Notes under the pieces: generated by a model
The model's database searches: none
Seen by the model: the letters and a program-made list of their open reading frames with translations, nothing else
Told to the model about the DNA's origin: nothing
Origin: Phycisphaeraceae bacterium
GTDB taxonomy: Bacteria > Planctomycetota > Phycisphaerae > Phycisphaerales > SM1A02
Direction of reading: 5' to 3'
Assembly: GCA_015709595.1 (NCBI GenBank)
Contig: CP054178.1
Location: 1,364,001-1,428,000, forward strand
DNA: 64,000 bases
Position numbers and translations under genes: made by a program
Shown: positions 17,269 through 26,661 of the stretch, piece after piece
How positions within the stretch are numbered: the first letter of the stretch is position 1
Layout of the letters: every line of letters begins with the position of its first letter

Positions 17269-19205
17269 CAGAGGCCGTCCGCGGCGCGCTGGAGCCGCCC
17301 GGACTCGGAGCGCACGCTCTGCTGGGCCGCCCCCGTCACCATGAACTGCGTGACGCCCAGGTTGCCGCCGGTACGCTCGAAGATGTACAGCAGCTCCGAT
17401 TCCGCCAGGGCGTAGTTGCCCGCGACGATGGCGTCCGCCGCGTTCGTCGCGCGGGCGGCCAGATCGTTGCGCCGCGTGGTGCGCTGCAGCACGTTCGAGC
17501 CGGTGAACTGGGCGGTGTCGAAGGCGCCGATCCTGGCGGCAAGCGCGCGGCTGTCGGCCTCGACGCGCTGCGGCGTCTGCTTCCAGTCGGTCCCGCGCCC
17601 CTCCCAGGCGCCCAGCGTCAGACCGGCCGACTCGATCGTCACATCGACCGGGATGGGACGCTCCGTGGGCACGCCGGGCACGGTCGGATCGTCCGTCTGC
17701 GCATCAACCGACCCCAGCAGGCCGGTCAGGCCCTTGACCACCACCCCCTCCAGTGTGGAGGCGGCGAGCATGGAGACGTCATCCATCGAGGCCAGCGTCT
17801 TGAAGGTGAACTTCACCTTCTGATCCGGCCCGTACACCTTGCTGCGCGGGTTGGTGTAGCCCCGTCCCGTGTTCATGGACGGGTCGTGGAACAGGCCCGA
17901 CGCGCCGTTCAGCGTCAGACCGTTCACCACCGCGTTGCCGTACAGCGCCGCGTTGTCCGACAGGGTGACGGCGGCGGAGGGCGCGTACAGGCGACCCTTG
18001 AAAAGGGTGTCGCCGGTCAGCTGCCAGACGCGCCCGTCGCTCAGCAGCGAATCAATCGAGAACATGATCAGGCGCGAGGGATTCATGTACCCCGCCTGGC
18101 CGCGCTTGACCGACTCGTTCCAGCCGCCGGCGTCGCCGAAGTAGCCGGACGTGATCGTCACATCGTCGCCCACGAACAGGGCCAGCACGGTGGCGTCGCC
18201 CTTCATCACGATGCCGCCCTTGTTGATGTTCACGTCGCCCCACACCACCAGGCGCGGCTTGCCGGAATCGACCACGATTCGCGCCTGGTCGCCCAGCGTC
18301 AGATCCTTCTCCGACACCACCGCGATGTTGCCCTGCAGCACCAGTTCACCGCTGGATTGAACCGTGATGGAGTCGTATCGCTGCGAACTGCTGAGCACGG
18401 TCTTTCCGCCAGCGGGGACCGTGAGCGTGGGGTACAGGGGCAGCGTCGGCGCCAGGACGCCCGGCCCCGGCGGCGCGGGGACGACCACGTTGTCAGTCAG
18501 GCGCAGATCCTGCACCTTCGACCCGTTGCTGACGCTCAACAGCGACCCGGAGGCGGCGGGACCGGCGAACACCGTGGTGTCGATGGGCGTCGCCTGGCCC
18601 GACACGCTGACCGAACCGGCGGACGTCGCCGTGGTGCCGACGGGCACGCGCGGACGCTTGTCCGACAGCAGCGCGGCGCCCCAGCGGGCGACGCTGGCCT
18701 GGTCGGCGATCTTCATCTCGCGCGTGACGAACGCGCCGAACTCGCCCAGATCCAGGTCCACCGTGGTTTCCTCGCCCACGGGAACCGTGGCCACCGCGCG
18801 CGTCACGCGCGTCACCCCGCTGCTGACCGCGGTCGAGGTGAGCTGCACGTGGCGGGTCGTCTCCGTCGGGGGCAGCCCGGTTTCCAGGTCCAGCAGGTCA
18901 AGCGTGACCAGCGCCGCGCCCACGGGGTGATCGGCGAACAGCGTGCCGTTGACATGCCTGGTGCGCCAGTCCTTTTCGGTCTGCAGGATGACCACGGCGT
19001 ACTCCATGCCGGATTCCGACGCCCAGCGGGCGGCGGACGCCTCGGCGACGTTGGCGCCGATGGCGCCGGAGTTGTCCCGGCTCGCCAGGTACGCGGTGGC
19101 CAGCAGCGTGCCGGTGACCAGCGCGATGACGATGAGCAGCATGGCCACCCCGCGCCGGGAAACGACCTGTCGATGTCGTCGGGTGTGCGTCATCATGCAC
19201 CTCAT
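17268..19205 (-). CDS. Large PilX/GspK-like pilus assembly protein
   Basis: A 645-residue protein with an N-terminal membrane helix after RRGVAMLLIVIALVTGTLLA, as in PilX/GspK-type minor pilins that lack the standard Glu+5 context. The body is rich in Thr, Val, Ser and Gly and looks like extended beta structure, suggesting a large exposed head. It lies between a PilW-like and a GspH-like gene, with ATGA overlap upstream and TGATG overlap downstream. It is much longer than usual PilX proteins, so it may form a tip or adhesin-like subunit; that role is inference. Confidence 0.72.
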   Translation of the reverse strand: MRCMMTHTRRHRQVVSRRGVAMLLIVIALVTGTLLATAYLASRDNSGAIGANVAEASAARWASESGMEYAVVILQTEKDWRTRHVNGTLFADHPVGAALVTLDLLDLETGLPPTETTRHVQLTSTAVSSGVTRVTRAVATVPVGEETTVDLDLGEFGAFVTREMKIADQASVARWGAALLSDKRPRVPVGTTATSAGSVSVSGQATPIDTTVFAGPAASGSLLSVSNGSKVQDLRLTDNVVVPAPPGPGVLAPTLPLYPTLTVPAGGKTVLSSSQRYDSITVQSSGELVLQGNIAVVSEKDLTLGDQARIVVDSGKPRLVVWGDVNINKGGIVMKGDATVLALFVGDDVTITSGYFGDAGGWNESVKRGQAGYMNPSRLIMFSIDSLLSDGRVWQLTGDTLFKGRLYAPSAAVTLSDNAALYGNAVVNGLTLNGASGLFHDPSMNTGRGYTNPRSKVYGPDQKVKFTFKTLASMDDVSMLAASTLEGVVVKGLTGLLGSVDAQTDDPTVPGVPTERPIPVDVTIESAGLTLGAWEGRGTDWKQTPQRVEADSRALAARIGAFDTAQFTGSNVLQRTTRRNDLAARATNAADAIVAGNYALAESELLYIFERTGGNLGVTQFMVTGAAQQSVRSESGRLQRAADGL

Positions 19206-19828
19206 TTCACGGGCGGTTCGTGCAGCCGGATCGACTCGGAGACGCGCACCTGCTGCGCACCCGACTCGGCGGCGAAGGACAGCAGAAACGACGCCAGCCG
19301 CGCCGAAAGCGGATTGGCGTGATCGATGGCGATTTCAACCGATTCCAGTCCGTCCACCAGCCGCGTCATGGCGACGTAGCCCAGGTCGTCATAGAAGTTG
19401 AGCACCGCGTTCCAGTCGGCGTTGGCGGCGTACTCCTGGTCCGCCTGATCGCATTGCAGGTCCGTCCACTCGTCGGGGAACCGGACGTAGAGCACGTCAT
19501 AGCCGCCGCCGGCGGGGTCATAGAGAATCCACCGGACTTCGCTGGCGTGGACCGTGCCGCTCTCACGCGAGTCGCGCAGCCAGAGCACCAGGTCGGTCGC
19601 GGAGGCCGAAAGAATGCAACGGCTGCCCGCCACATACGCGCCCAGCCGGCCCGAGGCGGCGGAGGCCCGCACCATCGTGCCGCGCACGTCCTGCCGCGTC
19701 TCCACGCCCGCGGCGATGGCGGCCATCATGCTGGCGATGGCGCCCGAGATCATCACCGTGATCGTGAGCGCCAGCATCAGCTCGATCAGCGTCAGGCCGC
19801 GACGGGTTGGATGAACGACGTGGAACAT
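19202..19828 (-). CDS. Prepilin-type pseudopilin, PilW/GspJ-like
   Basis: Minor pseudopilin of 208 residues. The prepilin peptidase site is RRG-LTLIELMLALTITVM at about residue 10, followed by a hydrophobic helix. The remainder is a mixed alpha/beta head with a Cys in GSRCIL. Short leader and motif make the start secure. Part of the pseudopilin operon running from 20411 down to 16681. Confidence 0.83.
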   Translation of the reverse strand: MFHVVHPTRRGLTLIELMLALTITVMISGAIASMMAAIAAGVETRQDVRGTMVRASAASGRLGAYVAGSRCILSASATDLVLWLRDSRESGTVHASEVRWILYDPAGGGYDVLYVRFPDEWTDLQCDQADQEYAANADWNAVLNFYDDLGYVAMTRLVDGLESVEIAIDHANPLSARLASFLLSFAAESGAQQVRVSESIRLHEPPVK

Positions 19829-19907
19829 GGTGGATCAGTGAAGGACGAAGGACTGTGTGCTGAGTCGTTCCGAGTTCCGAGCGCCTTGATGCCCGGCGCC
19901 TGCAGTC

Positions 19908-20411
19908 CTACGCCTGCGGCTCCGGCACGAAACGCTCCAGGGTCACCAGGGTGTTTCCGACGCCGTCGAACGCGCGGACGCGAATCGTCACGCCCCGGAT
20001 GTTCACGTCCGGCGGGTTGAAGCTGCGGAAGGTGTTGATGATGGTCGCCTCGCGCCCCACGCCGTCGAACGCGGGTGGCATGGCGTCGCCTCGCTCGTCG
20101 ATCATGTCGCCGGCCGGCTCGTGGTGACCATTCCACTTGGGCAGATCGGCGTACGGCAGGGCCGCAAGACGAGCCATCAGGGCGTCCGCGGCGAGGGCCG
20201 CGGCGATGCGCTGCTGGGCCTCGAAGGCCTGCTGCTGACCGGCCACCACCGCCGCCGTCACCGCGGTGACGATGCCCAGCAGGATCGAGGAGGCGATCAG
20301 GGCCTCGATCAGCGTGAACCCGCGAGGGTCGGAAGCGCCGCCTCGCCGCCGGGTGGCGCGGCGCGGCGACTGTCGCCGGGTTGGCGTGACGGGGATCATC
20401 ATCTCATTCAT
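19908..20411 (-). CDS. Prepilin-type pseudopilin, PilV/GspI-like
   Basis: First gene of the pseudopilin operon, 167 residues. The cleavage site is PRG-FTLIEALIASSILLGI at about residue 31, preceded by an Arg-rich leader. The mature protein has the short head typical of PilV/GspI. It is divergent from lptF. The major pilin, assembly ATPase and secretin are not in the window, so whether this serves a pilus or a type II secretion system cannot be told. Confidence 0.83.
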   Translation of the reverse strand: MNEMMIPVTPTRRQSPRRATRRRGGASDPRGFTLIEALIASSILLGIVTAVTAAVVAGQQQAFEAQQRIAAALAADALMARLAALPYADLPKWNGHHEPAGDMIDERGDAMPPAFDGVGREATIINTFRSFNPPDVNIRGVTIRVRAFDGVGNTLVTLERFVPEPQA

Positions 20412-20566
20412 CGAATCCGCGTGCGGGCGGATCGACCCGCCACGACCAAAGCAGGCCGCGCGGAGCCATCCGACGCCGCCAGAGTCCGCGCAGGTTTTCC
20501 AATTGCGCGATGGGGGTCCGAGAACCCCCGCTGGTCAGTGCGCCGGGTCGGGGCGATAATCCCGCC

Positions 20567-22183
20567 ATGCCCTGGCTGCTTTATCGCTACGTGCTCGGCG
20601 AGCTGCTGCGGACGATTCTGCTGGCCACCGGCGTGCTGGTGGCGGTGATCGCCTTCGGCGCCACCGTCAAGCCGCTGGCCTCGGGCAAACTCGCCCCCGT
20701 GGACGTGGCCAAGTACGTGGCCCTGGCCATCGTGCCCATGCTGCAGTTCGCCCTGCCCTTCGCGGCGGGGTTCGGCTCGACCATCGTGATGCATCGCCTG
20801 GTGACTGACAACGAGGTGCTGGCCTGCGCCGCCAGCGGGGTGAGCTACCGACGCTTCCTGCTCCCCGTCCTCGGGCTGGGGCTGGCCATCACGCTGCTCC
20901 TGCTGGTGCTGGTGTACTTCGTGGTGCCGCGCTTCTGGGTGCTGATGCAGCGGGCGGTGACCGAGGACATCGCGCGACTGTTCGACCGCGCCGTGGACGA
21001 GCGCGGCGCGTTCGTGCTGGGAAACCTGCAGATTTACGCCGAGGGGCTGGACATCATTCCCAATCCGCCCGACACCGGCGCCAGCAAGCGGCTGGTGCTG
21101 CGCCGCGTGGCGGCGGCGGAACTGAACGACGCGGGCGAGATCGTCACCGACGTCACCGCCCGCAGCGCGGTCGTGGACATTCACGAGCGACGGGAAGGAT
21201 CGTTCCTCATGCTGGCGCTCGAGGACGCGGTGGCGTTCAACCGGCAGGATGGCAGTCTGGCCCGGATCGAGGTGATCGCGCCGCAGCGGCCGATCCTGCT
21301 TCCCGAGACGCTGGTGGACAAGCCCAAGTTCATGTCGCTGGGGCAGATTCTGCAGGTGCGGCGCGATCGCGACGGCTACCGCGAGGTGAAGCGACGCAAG
21401 CAGCAGCTGGCCGACGCCCTGACCCGCCATGCGACGATGGAGATGCTGCGCGAAGGCGTCGCGGCCGGCTCCGTCGAGTTCACGGAGCTTCACGGCGCGG
21501 GGCGATACGTGGTCCGAGCCGATCGCATCCAGGGCGGCACGCTCACCCGCGCGGGCGCGGCCCCGGTGGAAGTCGTCGAGTACGAGGGAGAACGCGAGGT
21601 GCGCCGACTGGCCTGCGCCGCCGCCAGCGTCACGCTGACTCAGACCGATCCCCTCGGGCTGCGACTGGGCCTGCTGCTCCGTGACTGCCTGGAGACGCGC
21701 CCGAATGACGCCGGCATGCCCCCCATCCGACGCGCCGAGGTGGCCATCGTGGACCTTCGGCCTCCCGGCGACGCGGCGTCCGAACTCGAAGCCCTGCCCT
21801 CCGCCGAACTGCTCGCCCGCGCCGCGCAACCAGCCCGCACGGACCGCGAGGTGGCGGGCGCGGTGCGACAGGTGGAGTTCGAGCTGGCCGACCTCGGCTA
21901 CGAAACGGCGGCGCGTCTCCACCAGCGCGCCGCCCTGGCCACGACCGGCCTGCTGCTCGTGATGCTCGGCTCGCTGCTGGCCCTCGTGATGCGGAACACC
22001 CTGCCCCTCACCATCTATCTGCTGGCCTTCCTGCCCTCCATCCTCGACATGCTCCTCATCTCGGGAGGTGAACAGACCATCCGCGACAACAACCTCACGG
22101 TCGGCGCCGCGGTCATGTGGTCGGGCAACGCGCTGCTGGCGGCGCTGTCGATCCTGGCGTATCTGCGCTTGAGGAGGAACTAG
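20567..22183 (+). CDS. lptF: LptF/LptG (YjgP/YjgQ) family permease, first copy
   Basis: Inner-membrane permease of the lipopolysaccharide transport ABC complex LptB2FG, 538 residues. It has two N-terminal membrane helices (YRYVLGELLRTILLATGVLVAVIAFGA and around residues 100-130), a long periplasmic beta-jellyroll-like region and three or four C-terminal helices beginning LATTGLLLVMLGSLLAL. It is somewhat longer than usual LptF (about 360-390) because the periplasmic region is enlarged. The ATG at 20567 is chosen because MPWLLYRYVL is the family-like start. A second permease follows after 67 nt, as is usual for lptFG. Confidence 0.85.
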   Translation: MPWLLYRYVLGELLRTILLATGVLVAVIAFGATVKPLASGKLAPVDVAKYVALAIVPMLQFALPFAAGFGSTIVMHRLVTDNEVLACAASGVSYRRFLLPVLGLGLAITLLLLVLVYFVVPRFWVLMQRAVTEDIARLFDRAVDERGAFVLGNLQIYAEGLDIIPNPPDTGASKRLVLRRVAAAELNDAGEIVTDVTARSAVVDIHERREGSFLMLALEDAVAFNRQDGSLARIEVIAPQRPILLPETLVDKPKFMSLGQILQVRRDRDGYREVKRRKQQLADALTRHATMEMLREGVAAGSVEFTELHGAGRYVVRADRIQGGTLTRAGAAPVEVVEYEGEREVRRLACAAASVTLTQTDPLGLRLGLLLRDCLETRPNDAGMPPIRRAEVAIVDLRPPGDAASELEALPSAELLARAAQPARTDREVAGAVRQVEFELADLGYETAARLHQRAALATTGLLLVMLGSLLALVMRNTLPLTIYLLAFLPSILDMLLISGGEQTIRDNNLTVGAAVMWSGNALLAALSILAYLRLRRN

Positions 22184-22250
22184 ACATCAGGCATCGGGCG
22201 TCCAGTCGCTCGGAACACCCCTGCACTCAGTCCCCGGACCGTTCTCCCCC

Positions 22251-23375
22251 GTGACACTCATCGACCGCCATCTGATCCGACGCTTCCTCGCGAACTTCGC
22301 GATCCTGTTCACGCTGGTGTACCTGCTGGCGACGGCGATCGACCTGATCCTGCAGCTCGACGAGTTCATGCAGGCGGTGGAGCGGATGAAGGGAAAGGAC
22401 CCCGGCGTGGTCACCACCGTCAGCACGCTGGCCGGACTGGTGTGGGAGTTTCACGGCCCGCGCGTCTTTCAGTTGTTCGCCTATCTGCTGGGCGTGCTGT
22501 CCGTCGGGGCGGCGTCGTTCACCCTGGCGCAGATGCTGCGTCACCGCGAGACGGTGGCCCTGCTCGCCTCGGGCATGTCGCTCTACCGGCTGGCGTGGCC
22601 CCTCGTCATGGCGGCGTTCGGGCTGAACCTGCTGCACGTGGTCAACAGCAACGTCATTCTGCCCTCGATGGCGCCGCTGCTGATCCGCAGCCACGGCGAC
22701 CTGGGACGCGAGGGCGTCGCCGCGTTTCCCGTGCCCTTCACCGCCGACCGCAACGGTGCGCTGCTCCACGCCCCGGCGTTTCATCGGGATCGCGCCGCCC
22801 TGGAGCGACCCACCATCCTGGTGCGCGACGCCCTGGGGCGCACCTCCACCCGCATCACCGCCGACGAGGCGACCTGGGACGCGGCGCAGGGCGCCTGGCG
22901 GCTGGCCAACGGACGAACCCAGACCCTGCGGGCCGAGCCGGGCGCTCAGCGCGACATCGTCGAGCACGGGACGGCGGAACTCTTCCCGACCGATCTCACG
23001 CCGCAGGTGCTGGTGGTGCGCCGCTACGCCGAGTTCGCGCAGATGCTCAGCCCGTCGCAGATCGGGGAACTGATGCGCGCCTCGGCGTCGGTGGATCAGG
23101 CCGCCCTCGCCCGCATCCGCTACGGACGGTACGCGGTGGTCTTCACCAACCTGCTGCTGCTGCTGCTCTGCCTGCCGTTCTTCCTGCTTCGGCTTCCCGG
23201 GAACCTGCTGCCCGCCAGCGTGAAATGCGCCGGCACGGCGGTGAGCGTGATGCTGGGTTCATTCATCCTGATGGAAGTACCGCTGGCGGGCATTCCCGCG
23301 GCGGCGGGCGTGTTCATGCCGGTGGCGATTCTGATTCCGCTCGCTCTGGCGCATCTGAGCTTCGTGCGGACGTGA
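22251..23375 (+). CDS. lptG: LptF/LptG (YjgP/YjgQ) family permease, second copy
   Basis: Partner permease of 374 residues with GTG start. It begins LIDRHLIRRFLANFAILFTLVYLLATAIDLILQLDEF, the classic LptG N-terminal helix with the amphipathic start, has a second pair of helices around residues 80-130 and a C-terminal helical pair near LLLLLLCLPFFLLR. With the gene upstream it would move lipid from the inner membrane to the periplasmic bridge. Presence of the pair fits a Gram-negative-type outer membrane. Confidence 0.87.
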   Translation: MTLIDRHLIRRFLANFAILFTLVYLLATAIDLILQLDEFMQAVERMKGKDPGVVTTVSTLAGLVWEFHGPRVFQLFAYLLGVLSVGAASFTLAQMLRHRETVALLASGMSLYRLAWPLVMAAFGLNLLHVVNSNVILPSMAPLLIRSHGDLGREGVAAFPVPFTADRNGALLHAPAFHRDRAALERPTILVRDALGRTSTRITADEATWDAAQGAWRLANGRTQTLRAEPGAQRDIVEHGTAELFPTDLTPQVLVVRRYAEFAQMLSPSQIGELMRASASVDQAALARIRYGRYAVVFTNLLLLLLCLPFFLLRLPGNLLPASVKCAGTAVSVMLGSFILMEVPLAGIPAAAGVFMPVAILIPLALAHLSFVRT

Positions 23376-23447
23376 CGCCTTGCCGGATGTCGGACGAGCC
23401 GCGCTGACCGAACAACCCAGGGCCGAACGGCCGCGGCGCGCGGGGGC

Positions 23448-24197
23448 TCACCCCATCACCTTGCCCTCCGGCGGGCCCTGCTTCAGCACCTCCTGCTTCC
23501 AGGCATCGGGGCCCTTGATGACCTCGTTCGCGCCCATCGGCATCGACAGATGCACCGTGGCGGCGAACGCCAGCTCCGTCGCCCCCGAGGCCTCAACCAC
23601 GCCCGGCGTGAACTCCTGCGCCCAGTCCACCGCGAACATGCCGACCCGGCCGCCTTCGCGGGACCGAAGCCGCTGACCTTGGGCGCGGGGGAAGCGCGCC
23701 ACCGCGGCCAGCTGCACCGGCACGGTGGTCCCTTGCAGGTGGCGCGGCACGCCGATGGGCTGGTGGATGGCCCCGAACTCGCCGCCGTTCACCTTGAAGA
23801 TGAACCGCAGGTCGCGCATGCCCTTGCGAACCACGAAACTGTCCCTGGGCGGACGCACATGGATGATGACCTGCGCGTAGTTGGCGAATCGGTTCATGTA
23901 GTGGAGCGTGAGTTGCGCCTGTCCCTTCTCCGCCTGACGCACCGACAGATGAAACGCCACGCCGTCCACCTCGTGGTAGTTCGAGCCGACCACCTCGCCC
24001 AGGTCGTCGGGCATCCGGTCCTCCACGTAGAGCGCGTACCACACGAAGCCGCCCAGCACCGCGGCGGCGAGAAGCGGCACGTATCGATGCATCCACGCGC
24101 CCGACGAGGACTGGTCAAAGACGAACCAGCCGAGAAACGCCCAGATCACCGCCACGATGAGCAGGATGATCAGGATCAGGTTGCGGGTCTCGTGCAT
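23448..24197 (-). CDS. Membrane protein of unknown function
   Basis: Not recognised. The 249-residue protein has two N-terminal membrane helices (NLILIILLIVAVIWAFLGWFVF and YVPLLAAAVLGGFVWYALYV) and then a soluble domain of about 180 residues that looks beta-rich, with RPPRDSFVVRKGMRDLRF and a C-terminal TELAFAATVHLSMP. The ATG at 24197 follows GGAG at a good distance and is preferred over the ATG at 24212. Monocistronic, convergent with lptG. Confidence 0.68.
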   Translation of the reverse strand: MHETRNLILIILLIVAVIWAFLGWFVFDQSSSGAWMHRYVPLLAAAVLGGFVWYALYVEDRMPDDLGEVVGSNYHEVDGVAFHLSVRQAEKGQAQLTLHYMNRFANYAQVIIHVRPPRDSFVVRKGMRDLRFIFKVNGGEFGAIHQPIGVPRHLQGTTVPVQLAAVARFPRAQGQRLRSREGGRVGMFAVDWAQEFTPGVVEASGATELAFAATVHLSMPMGANEVIKGPDAWKQEVLKQGPPEGKVMG

Positions 24198-24239
24198 GTC
24201 GCGCTCCACCATGCGTCGCCGACTCGTTCATCCCACCTC

Positions 24240-24302
24240 CGGAACCCACCCCCGGAATGCACCCCCCGGAACCCATCCTCGGACTGCGACGCCCGGAACT
24301 GA
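24240..24302. repeat. Short degenerate tandem repeat upstream of the persulfide gene
   Basis: Three to four imperfect copies of a 15-17 nt unit built on CCCGGAAC(C/T)CA(C/T)C. It lies in the divergent promoter region between a minus-strand membrane protein gene and the plus-strand MBL/rhodanese gene; no function can be assigned. Confidence 0.4.
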
Positions 24303-24427
24303 GCCCGTCGCAGCGGGGATTATCGCGGATTTTTCCCTGATCCGCCACCGGGCCTCGTATCATCGAATGATCGGCGACGCCGGACGCCATCGTGAGGCGC
24401 TGGCGAGCGGCGCATCAGGAGGCAACC

Positions 24428-25855
24428 ATGATCCTGCAGCGATTCGACGTGCCGGGGCTGGCCCACTATTCCTACGCCGTGGGCTGCGAGAAGACGGGAC
24501 AGATGGCGATCGTCGATCCCGAGCGGAACATCGAGCGGTATCTCGACTTTGCTCGACGGAACGGCGCCCGCGTCACCCACGTGCTCGAGACGCACATCCA
24601 CGCCGACTACGCCAGCGGGGCGCGGGAACTCTCGGAGAAGACCGGCGCGCCGGTGTTCGCCTCGACGTACGACGTGGGCGAAACGTTCACCGTCGCATTT
24701 CCCCACACCGATGTGCGCGACGGCGACGTGTTCGACCTCGGCTCCGTCCGCCTCAAGGCCCTTCACACGCCCGGACACACGCCGGAGCACCTGGCGTTCC
24801 TGGTCTATGACCTGGCCTCGCACCCGGACGTGCCCGCCGTCATGCTGTCGGGCGACTTCCTCTTCGTCGGCTCGCTGGGACGGCCTGACCTGCTGGGCGA
24901 GGATCAGAAACTCGCCCTCGCCCGCGGCATGTTCCGCACCGTGCGCGACAAACTGAAGGGGCTGCCCGACTCGCTTGAGATCCTTCCCGCGCACGGCGCG
25001 GGGTCGATGTGCGGGTCGGGGATGAGCGGCGAGGCATCCTCCACCCTCGGCGCTGAGCGACTGAGCAACCCGTATCTCGATCCCACGCTGGACGAGGACA
25101 CGTTCGTCAAGCGGCTGCTCGGCACCGTGCCCGTGTTCCCGCCCTACTACCGGCGGATGAAGCGGTTCAACTCCGAAGGCCACGCCCGGCCCGCCAGCGT
25201 GCTCTCGCCGCCCGCGCTGCCCGTGGCGGACTTCGCCAGCCGGCTGGAGGCGGGCGCGGTCGTCATCGACACGCGCGATCAGGTGACGTTCGGTGCGGGT
25301 CACGTGCCCGGCGCCATCGGCATCGGCGCGGGCTCCGGACTGGCGGTGTGGGCCTCGTGGCTCGTACCCTACGAGAAGCCCCTGCTGCTCGTGACGCGCG
25401 ACGCACGCGAGGCGGCGGACGCCGCGGCGGGACTGGCCCGCGTGGGACTCGACGGCGTGATCGGCCACCTGCAGGGCGGCTTCGAAGCGTGGACCAAGTC
25501 CGGCAAGCCGGTGGCGATGCTCCCGCAGGTCTCGCCGCGCGATCTGCACCGACGCCTGACCGGGGGCGAACCCATCACCGTGGTGGATGTGCGCGCCCCG
25601 GGCGAATGGAACGCCGGCCACGTGGAAGGCGCGGTCCACCTGTTCGGCGGAACGATCACCGACCACCTGGGCGAACTGCCCGACAAGGCCGCGCCGGTCG
25701 CGGTGATGTGCGGCGGCGGATACCGCTCCACCGCCGTCGCCAGCGTGCTGGCGCGCCACGGGTTCACCAATCTCCTCAACGTCACGGGCGGCATGGGCGC
25801 GTGGATGCAGCAGGGCCTGCCCACCACGGGCGCCGCGCTCGCCTGCGCCGGGTGA
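24428..25855 (+). CDS. MBL-fold persulfide dioxygenase-like protein with two rhodanese domains
   Basis: A 475-residue fusion. The N-terminal 240 residues are an ETHE1/PDO-type metallo-hydrolase with THIHADY (His56, His58, Asp60), TPGHTPEH and GDFLFVGSLGRPDL, which would oxidise glutathione persulfide. Two rhodanese domains follow: the first (VVIDTRDQVTFGAGHVPGA) lacks the catalytic Cys, the second (VVDVRAPGEWNAGHVEGA) has it in VMCGGGYRST. A strong ribosome binding site AGGAGG lies at 24417-24422. The next gene is a membrane-anchored rhodanese, so the pair probably handles sulfide or persulfide stress. Confidence 0.88.
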   Translation: MILQRFDVPGLAHYSYAVGCEKTGQMAIVDPERNIERYLDFARRNGARVTHVLETHIHADYASGARELSEKTGAPVFASTYDVGETFTVAFPHTDVRDGDVFDLGSVRLKALHTPGHTPEHLAFLVYDLASHPDVPAVMLSGDFLFVGSLGRPDLLGEDQKLALARGMFRTVRDKLKGLPDSLEILPAHGAGSMCGSGMSGEASSTLGAERLSNPYLDPTLDEDTFVKRLLGTVPVFPPYYRRMKRFNSEGHARPASVLSPPALPVADFASRLEAGAVVIDTRDQVTFGAGHVPGAIGIGAGSGLAVWASWLVPYEKPLLLVTRDAREAADAAAGLARVGLDGVIGHLQGGFEAWTKSGKPVAMLPQVSPRDLHRRLTGGEPITVVDVRAPGEWNAGHVEGAVHLFGGTITDHLGELPDKAAPVAVMCGGGYRSTAVASVLARHGFTNLLNVTGGMGAWMQQGLPTTGAALACAG

Positions 25856-25927
25856 AACAACCTGACTGATCCGTCATCCAACATCCAGGGGGCGCGTACG
25901 CCCGCCCGAAGGTGAAGGAGAACCGCC

Positions 25928-26491
25928 ATGTCCACCATGACCGCTCCCGACACGACGAAGCCCGCCGCCACGCCGCACAAGACGGAACTCACGCCCGCGG
26001 AGGCCAAGGCCATGCTCGACCGGGGCGAAGCGGTGCTGATCGACGTGCGCGAACCGATGGAGCACGCCCGCGAGCGCATCGAAGGCGCGCGTCTGCTTCC
26101 CTTGGGGAAACTGTGCGCCGAAGCCGTCGGCGACACGGGCGGCTGCCGCGTCATCCTGCACTGCGCCAGCGGCAACCGTTCGGGCCAGGGTGTGCGGAAA
26201 CTGCTCGAGGAGCATGGCGTGCAGGTATCGCACGTGACGGGCGGCATCGCCGGATGGAAGCAGGCCGGGCTGCCCACCGTGGTCAACCGCAAGGCGCCGC
26301 TGCCCATCATGCGGCAGGTGCAGATGGTCGCGGGCGGCCTAGTCCTCACCGGCGTCGTGCTGGGCGCGCTGATCAACCCGTGGTTCAACGCGCTGGCGGG
26401 GTTCGTCGGCGCCGGACTGTTCTTCGCGGGCGCCTCCGGCTGGTGCGGCATGGCCATGCTGCTGGCGAAGATGCCGTGGAACCGGGTATGA
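25928..26491 (+). CDS. Rhodanese domain protein with C-terminal DUF2892-like membrane hairpin
   Basis: A 187-residue protein with a rhodanese domain at residues about 20-115 (active Cys in VILHCASGNRSGQ) and two membrane helices near the C-terminus (QMVAGGLVLTGVVLGALI and GFVGAGLFFAGASGWCGMAMLL). The active site would face the cytoplasm. It has a purine-rich ribosome binding site (GAAGGAGAA) and follows the persulfide dioxygenase-like gene by 72 nt. Sulfur transfer at the membrane is likely; the acceptor is unknown. Confidence 0.88.
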   Translation: MSTMTAPDTTKPAATPHKTELTPAEAKAMLDRGEAVLIDVREPMEHARERIEGARLLPLGKLCAEAVGDTGGCRVILHCASGNRSGQGVRKLLEEHGVQVSHVTGGIAGWKQAGLPTVVNRKAPLPIMRQVQMVAGGLVLTGVVLGALINPWFNALAGFVGAGLFFAGASGWCGMAMLLAKMPWNRV

Positions 26492-26548
26492 CGTGATGAA
26501 GCGCCGGCTCGCATGAGGTTTATAACGACTCTTTCGCCCTTGTTGTGC

Positions 26549-26571
26549 GCCACGGCTGTATCAGCCGTGCG
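26549..26571. repeat. Type A hairpin repeat
   Basis: Inverted repeat CACGGCTG-tat-CAGCCGTG at 26551-26569 in the 170-nt gap between the rhodanese and ACT-domain genes. Nothing else was seen there. Confidence 0.7.
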
Positions 26572-26661
26572 AACGGCCCGCGTCGCCCGCACGGTCGATA
26601 CGTCTGCGGCGCACACTGACACGGTCGTGGCTCGCCGCGTCATCCGCTCATACCATCACGC

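Noticed and set aside
17199-19322. A 707-residue plus-strand frame opposite the PilX-like gene
   Set aside because: His/Arg/Gly-rich composition typical of an antisense frame; the minus strand has prepilin-type genes with overlapping starts.
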